NCBI GenBank assembly: GCA_963765875.1
Contig: CAVXYK010000024.1
Coordinates: 1 to 49,831 of the forward strand
Direction of reading: 5' to 3'
Origin: JAWKOK01 sp963765875
Lineage (GTDB): Bacteria; Chloroflexota; Anaerolineae; Caldilineales; Caldilineaceae
Length of the DNA stretch: 49,831 bases
Shown here: one piece after another, positions 45,263 to 49,831 of the stretch
Layout: every line of letters begins with the position of its first letter
Numbering within the stretch: the stretch's first letter is position 1
Notes under the pieces: model-generated
Database searches by the model: none
What the model saw: only the letters and a program-made list of their open reading frames with translations
Told to the model about the DNA's origin: nothing
Translations under genes and position numbers: made by a program

Positions 45263-45490
45263 CTACGCTACGGACGCGTAGACCGCATCATCGGCTGTCC
45301 ATGCCGCGTACAACAATACCTGGCGAATGTCTTCCGACTCCAGGTCCGGATAGTCTTTGGTGATTTCTTCGACCGTCATGCCATTGGCGACAAGATCGAC
45401 AACGAGAGAGACTGAAATACGCATTCCGAGAATGCACGCCTTCCCGTCCAAAATCATAGGGTCGGCGGTGATGCGATCATAACCAAACAT
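45263..45490 (-). CDS. DUF433 antitoxin-like protein, without its usual partner
   Basis: Protein of 75 residues matching DUF433: YDRITADPMILDGKACILGM is the typical first half, and VDLVANGMTVEEITKDYPDL with DIRQVLLYAAW the winged-helix part. DUF433 proteins normally precede a DUF5615 PIN-like toxin gene; here the next gene on the strand is the antitoxin at 45006-45245, so the partner is missing. The ATG at 45490 has GGGGAGACC upstream; longer starts are not conserved. It could have joined the neighbouring pair as an extra repressor. Confidence 0.85.
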   Translation of the reverse strand: MFGYDRITADPMILDGKACILGMRISVSLVVDLVANGMTVEEITKDYPDLESEDIRQVLLYAAWTADDAVYASVA

Positions 45491-45663
45491 AACAAGGTCT
45501 CCCCGCATACTACAAAAAAAACAGACGAAGCCGCTCCAGTATATCAACATTGTATCACAGCCTGGCGGCTGCTTCCTTTAGGTGAATCAATCTCAATTTT
45601 GAGGTATTCGCGCGAACCAATGTATACGAAATTCGGCCAGTCATCATGCTGCCCCTTCCAGAC

Positions 45664-45696
45664 CATGAGTTATAAATGGAGGGTTTATAACTCATG
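45664..45696. repeat. Perfect 13-bp hairpin, CATGAGTTATAAA
   Basis: CATGAGTTATAAA at 45664-45676 pairs perfectly with TTTATAACTCATG at 45684-45696; the loop is TGGAGGG. It lies in the gap between the DUF433 gene and the oxidoreductase gene, about 175 bp upstream of the DUF433 start on that strand, and could be an operator of the antitoxin genes or a terminator of the oxidoreductase gene. Nothing else is seen between 45491 and 45763. Confidence 0.6.
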
Positions 45697-45763
45697 TGTC
45701 GCGCCATCTGTGAGCTATGAACAATGCTGCTATCGCTCATCCAATTCCTTGACTGACTGCCCA

Positions 45764-46825
45764 TCACCCATCGACCGTCATCACCATCTTGCCCATTGTG
45801 TGCTCAGTATCAATGAGGCGATGCGCCTCCTGCACATCGCGCCAGGAGAGGGTACGGTGCAGCGTGGTTTGCAACGTGCCGTCGTCGATCAGATCGGCCA
45901 CCCGGTTGAGGATCTGCCCCTGCTTTTCCGGCTCCACGCCGGTGGCCGGGCGCGTGAACATCAGTTCGTAGGAGAAGATGCCGCGCTTGCCCATGAGCAG
46001 GCCCACGTTGACCGACTCGGCCGTCGGGCCGCCTTGGATGGCGCAGATGTGGCCCAACGGATTCAACACCGAGGCAAGTTCGGTGAAATTGTCGAGGGTG
46101 GCTGTGGTGAAGATGTAGTCCGCGCCGGCCAGACCCAGCGTCGCCATCTGCGGCGTGAGCGGCTGCGTGTGATCGATGACCTTGTCTGCGCCCAGATCGA
46201 GACAACGGTCCCTCGACTCCGGGCGTGAGGCAGTGGCCACCACGTGAAGCCCGCACACCTGCTTGGCAATCTGGATGGCGATGGAGCCGACGCCGCCGGC
46301 CCCGCCCACGATCAACAGCACCGACCCCTTGCGCACACCATCTTCCCTGGGCGCTCCATCTTCTTTGGACACTTCAACCGGCGCGATGCCCATGTTCTCG
46401 ACGATGGCTTCCCATGCGGTCAACGCGGTCAGGGGAATGGCAGCGGCCTCTTCGAAGCTCAGCGAACGTGGTTTGCGCCCAACAATGCGCTCGTCCACCG
46501 CCACGTATTCGGCATAGGATCCGGGCCGGCCGATGTCCCCGGCAAAGAATACCTCGTCACCCACAGCAAAGAGACTCGCATCCTCCCCGACCGCCTCGAC
46601 CACGCCGGCCGCATCCCAGCCCAAAATCTTGGGCGCACCGGGCACGGGTGTGCCAGTTTGGCCGCCGCGGCGTACCTTGCTATCGACCGGGTTGATGGCG
46701 GTGGCGGCGACGCTCACCAGCAAGTCGCGTGGACCTGGGACGGGCCGCTGCACGTCGGAAAAATGCAGCACTTCCGGTCCCCCGTAGACGGTCTGGACGA
46801 TGGCCTTCATGGTGAAATGTTGCAT
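45764..46825 (-). CDS. Zinc-binding dehydrogenase/quinone-reductase-like MDR protein
   Basis: Medium-chain reductase of 353 residues. MKAIVQTVYGGPEVLHFSDV and ATAINPVDSKVRRGG are typical of the ZADH/quinone-oxidoreductase branch; the cysteines for zinc are absent, so it should be zinc-free. GWDAAGVVEAVGEDA and IVGGAGGVGSIAIQIAKQ hold the NADPH site (GGAGGVGS). An unusual insert of about 15 charged residues (VSKEDGAPREDGVRKG) precedes the Rossmann glycine motif. It would reduce quinones or activated alkenes. The true start may be M6 (MKAIVQ, 46810). No operon partner is visible; the regulator upstream is decayed. Confidence 0.9.
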   Translation of the reverse strand: MQHFTMKAIVQTVYGGPEVLHFSDVQRPVPGPRDLLVSVAATAINPVDSKVRRGGQTGTPVPGAPKILGWDAAGVVEAVGEDASLFAVGDEVFFAGDIGRPGSYAEYVAVDERIVGRKPRSLSFEEAAAIPLTALTAWEAIVENMGIAPVEVSKEDGAPREDGVRKGSVLLIVGGAGGVGSIAIQIAKQVCGLHVVATASRPESRDRCLDLGADKVIDHTQPLTPQMATLGLAGADYIFTTATLDNFTELASVLNPLGHICAIQGGPTAESVNVGLLMGKRGIFSYELMFTRPATGVEPEKQGQILNRVADLIDDGTLQTTLHRTLSWRDVQEAHRLIDTEHTMGKMVMTVDG

Positions 46826-46891
46826 GGTTGGCGTCCTCCTATAGCAGTCAAGTCGAATTCGACGATTCTCGGATCTGTTCGCGCCGACGGC

Positions 46892-49636
46892 TCACGCGAG
46901 GCGGATCGTCAACATCTGTTGCGCCAGTTCCTCGATCGACCGATCTTCATAGATCCGCTCCTCCGCCCCGTCCTGTAAACAGAACGTCTCGTCTTGCCAC
47001 TGACGGAGTAGATCGTTGGCGCGCTTGCGCGTGTCGGCTCGACAGTCGTTGTAGGTCTGGAGAAGCGTGACGATTTCCAGCGCACCGGGGATTCGGTCTT
47101 CACGGGATAGTGGAATCGCATCCTCCACCAAAGGCCCCTCTCGTTTCAGCGCACAATCGCTCATCAGCAGCATGGCCCATGCGATCAGGTAGGAAGCAAG
47201 ATCGTGGCGATTGTTGGTCGCCAGCATGGCTGCGGTCTCGTGTGGCAGATAGCGCATAGCCTCTGCGTAAGCCCCTGCACCAACTTGAATTTGCGCGGTC
47301 CAGTAGGTGTCGCGCATGTCCGGACGGTCATCCAGGAGTTGTTTGGCTTCGGCATAGGAGCCTGCATGCGCGTGGATGCCGCAGAGTAAGTTCACGCTGG
47401 TTGAGACCTCCGCCTCATAGCCAAGATCCTGCATGCGTACCATACGCTCTACCATCAACTTCATAGCCCGCTCCAGGTCGCCTTGAGATCAGGCCACCAG
47501 GCCGAGGCCGCCGACGCCCTTCGCAATCACAAACTGATTGTCGATGTCGCGTGCGATGGACAGGCATTGCTGATAGCACCGCTCTGAATCATCAAGCCTG
47601 CCTAACTTCCAATAGATAGATGCGGTTCGATCGAGCGCCTCTGCTGTGCTGGATAGATCACCGAGACCACGGAAGAGATGTAGGCTCTCCTCAACAAGTC
47701 GCTGACCACGCTTATAGTCGCCGGCCAGATAGAGATAGGCATACCCAAGAACGGTCGCTGTTTGGCCAGCCCGCGGCATCCTCCAAGTTCTCGATAGATC
47801 GAGAGCGCTGCGTTCAGATTTTCCACCGCGCCGTCGGCATCGCCCAAATAGTCGGCGATCGTACCGATCGCAAAGAGACAGAGCGCCTGCCCAGACAGGC
47901 CCCCGACCCGTCGGGCATCGGACAGGGCCGGGTCCAACAAGGCGAGCGCCTCTTTTGGCCGCCCCGGGCGGCAGCAAACTGGGCTCTGCGCGCGACCAAG
48001 GCAATTTTCCCGCCACTTGACCATTCGTCAGCGTTGTTTCGTCCAGTTGGTCCAAAGCCTGGGCGGTCATGCCCGCCGTCCTCGTAGCGACCTCGTGTCC
48101 AGAGATAGCGGAAGAGCACAGTCAACGCCAGGTTCAATTCCTCCAGGCGGCTATGCCGACTTGCGTAGGCCCAGGCGATTCGGATATTGTCCATCTCGTC
48201 CTGAACCTCGGCCAACACACGCTTCTGGTCCGGCCCGGCGGCGGCCAGACGACGTTCCCGAAGAAATGTCATATAGACATCGCAGTGCCGCGCCTGAGCG
48301 GAGGCCAGTTCGGCAGGATGGCTGGCGAGCTTCTCCGCGGCCAGTTGCCGCAACAGCGAAAGGATATGGTAGCGCCCGTCGTGCATGTGTTGCAGGACCG
48401 ACTTCTCTACCAAGGAAGCCAACATGCGCAGTGAAGCTTCTGCCACTTGCTCGGCTGCCTCTGGCGACATCCGCCCGCAAAGATGGAAAGGCGGCGGAAA
48501 GTCTGTTGCTCCTTGCTTGACAGATAGTGCCAAGTTTGGTCAAGCACAACACGCATACTGCGATGCCGGGGCGGAATATTGCGCAACGAGGTCGAGAGAA
48601 AGTCCAGGCTCTGCGCCAGTTCCTGTGCAACCTGTTCACAGGAGAGGGCCTTCAACCAGGCGGCAGCAAGCTCGATCCCCAGGGGTACGCCGTCGACAAG
48701 TCGACAAATCTGCTCCAACATGCACGCGATCACGTGCGAAGCTAAATCCGGGATTTGCCCGACGTGCAGACTGCTGAAATAGCTGAATCGCATCCGCGCA
48801 AACTCGTCCTTCATGGTACCGTTGAGGGATCCGTCCGACTCTGTTGTGCCCAGGCCATCAAGCGGATGAAACCATTCCTGCTGGAAATTGAGCGCCTCAC
48901 GCGATGTGGCCAAAATTTTGACCTGGGGCGCTCGCGCCAGGATCGCCTCTATGCTATCCCCGACCAATATTTGATCGGCGTTGTCCAGAATCAATAGTAA
49001 CTGCTTGTTGGCCAAATAGCTGAGTAGCTGGTCGGTCTCATCCTGTTGCTCCTGAAAGGCGAATTGCAGTGCGGCCGCGATGGCCGGGGTGACCAGTTCG
49101 CCATCGGCCAGTCCGTCCAGTGCGACGAAGAAAACCCCGTCCGCAAACAATTCGCTCTTTTCCAGCGAAAGCTCTCCGAGACGCATGGCCAGGCGCGTCT
49201 TGCCGAATCCGCCCAATCCGACCAAGGTCAGCAGCCGGCAAGCGGGATCTTCCAGCTGTGCCGACAGATCGGCCAACTCTTGCCGCCGAGCCGATGAAGG
49301 GCGTTGGCGGCACCGGCATTTTGGAGAGGCGTGCGCAGTTGGCTTTCTTGCGCCGGCGACTCAAGTGGTTGTGTGGGTCAACGATATCCGATCGGTCGCC
49401 TGTTCGCCCAGTGCCGCCGCCAAGAATTGTCGACGTTCGTCGTCGTGGATGGCCAGATTATCAGCCAGCAGGCCGGCCATCTGTCGAGAGGGTCTTCGCT
49501 CATCTCGCTCGATCTTAGAGATGGTGACGGTGGCGCAACCCACCTGGCGCGCCAAGCGGGCCTGGGTGAGATCAAGGGCCATTCGTTGACGTCGGATCCA
49601 ATAGCCAAATGAGGCAGTTGTATCGGCAGGGGGCAT
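46892..49636 (-). pseudogene. HTH-NTPase-TPR transcriptional regulator (AfsR/LuxR-like), decayed
   Basis: In order from 49636: an Xre-type HTH (ASFGYWIRRQRMALDLTQAR; VGCATVTISKIERDERRPS), a linker with KMPVPPTPFIG in another frame, and an NTPase domain (LLTLVGLGGFGKTRLAMRLG, LLLILDNADQILVGDS, KILATSREAL) at about 48410-49276. A winged-helix part follows (SPEAAEQVAEASLRMLASLV), then tetratricopeptide repeats (EALALLDPALSDARRVGG; AVENLNAALSIYRELGG; RLDDSERCYQQCLSIARDID; GSYAEAKQLLDDRPDM). The reading frame changes at least six times, and a TGA at 47491-47489 lies in frame between GLGLVA and SQGDLERA. The intact protein would have about 910 residues. The start ATG at 49636 is behind AGGAGCG. It is a clear pseudogene unless the sequence is poor here. 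Confidence 0.85.
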
Positions 49637-49647
49637 GCACTTCGCTC

Positions 49648-49677
49648 CTGTATCGAAAACTGTATCAATCCTGTATT
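49648..49677 (-). promoter_or_regulatory. Three GATACAG direct repeats upstream of the HTH regulator
   Basis: Read on the plus strand CTGTATC occurs at 49648-49654 and 49660-49666, and CTGTATT at 49671-49677, spaced 12 and 11 bp, close to one helical turn. They lie 12 to 41 bases upstream of the regulator start codon and may be its own operator. From 49678 to the window end no gene or clear structure is seen. Confidence 0.4.
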
Positions 49678-49831
49678 AGTTTATCGTACCCATGGGAAGA
49701 CCCTTTGGATTTTAATAGACTCATCCCGATTGCACAAGCGATTCGCAGGAGCCGGGGGCTGGATGAGGCGATAAGACAGACCGTCCCAACCGGCAGTGAG
49801 CGTGGGTGCAGCACTAGCTACAAGGAGAAGA

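Noticed and set aside
45555..45767. Minus-strand frame ending GRISYTLVRANTSKLRLIHL
   Set aside because: It recalled the end of a RelE- or BrnT-like toxin, but it is interrupted by a perfect hairpin (45664-45696) and has no conserved residues that can be named.

Overview
This window looks like chromosomal DNA of a Chloroflexota bacterium, probably of the Anaerolineae/Caldilineae side. That placement is inference from gene content: a tungsten-type aldehyde:ferredoxin oxidoreductase, three Gfo/Idh/MocA oxidoreductases, a URO-D-family protein, a fused E1 alpha/beta dehydrogenase, a CUT2 sugar importer, many PIN toxin modules and a very large load of dispersed palindromic repeats. No rRNA or tRNA gene was recognised.

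Layout. 0-2.7 kb: the 3' end of a LolD/MacB-type ABC ATPase and an FtsX-type permease whose first half is broken by several frameshifts. 2.7-6.3 kb: ferritin, a class I CoA-transferase (one extra base at about 3945) and an enoyl-CoA hydratase. 7.1-12.4 kb: aldehyde:ferredoxin oxidoreductase behind an array of 15-bp repeats, an ADP-ribosylglycohydrolase-family protein and a ManD-type sugar-acid dehydratase. 12.5-13.2 kb: a vapBC-like module. 13.2-23.7 kb, minus strand: GH78-type rhamnosidase, URO-D-family protein, methyltransferase, DUF4037 protein and a complete CUT2 importer (binding lipoprotein, two permeases, double ATPase). 23.8-25.1 kb: a Y1/HUH (RAYT-like) transposase flanked by its repeat arrays. 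25.1-38.7 kb: zinc alcohol dehydrogenase, Gfo/Idh/MocA protein, E1-E2 of a 2-oxoacid dehydrogenase complex, HAD-IIA phosphatase, DeoR-type regulator, EEP-family phosphodiesterase and two more Gfo/Idh/MocA proteins. Together these suggest uptake and breakdown of rhamnosylated or other plant-type glycans and sugar acids, feeding pyruvate/acyl-CoA metabolism.

38.7-45.5 kb is an accessory island. It holds a PIN toxin-antitoxin pair, remnants of a Gfo paralogue and an ABC ATPase, then a two-gene operon: a 1210-residue protein joining a DUF559/Vsr-like nuclease-type domain to a RecQ-like helicase, and an overlapping gene for a membrane-anchored protein built of four 22-residue repeats. After it come a PIN toxin gene killed by an in-frame amber codon, its antitoxin, and an orphan DUF433 antitoxin. 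The helicase-nuclease/coiled-coil pair is the best candidate here for an undescribed (probably defence) system. The window ends with a zinc-binding oxidoreductase and a decayed HTH/NTPase/TPR regulator.

Two themes recur. First, intergenic regions are filled with several families of nested inverted repeats, some beginning directly at stop codons, and two families have invaded the E2 coding sequence in frame at its linkers. Second, broken genes cluster (FtsX permease, NTPase-TPR regulator, PIN toxin) while long neighbours are intact, so true decay is more likely than poor sequence there; the single-base shifts in the CoA-transferase and E1 could be either.
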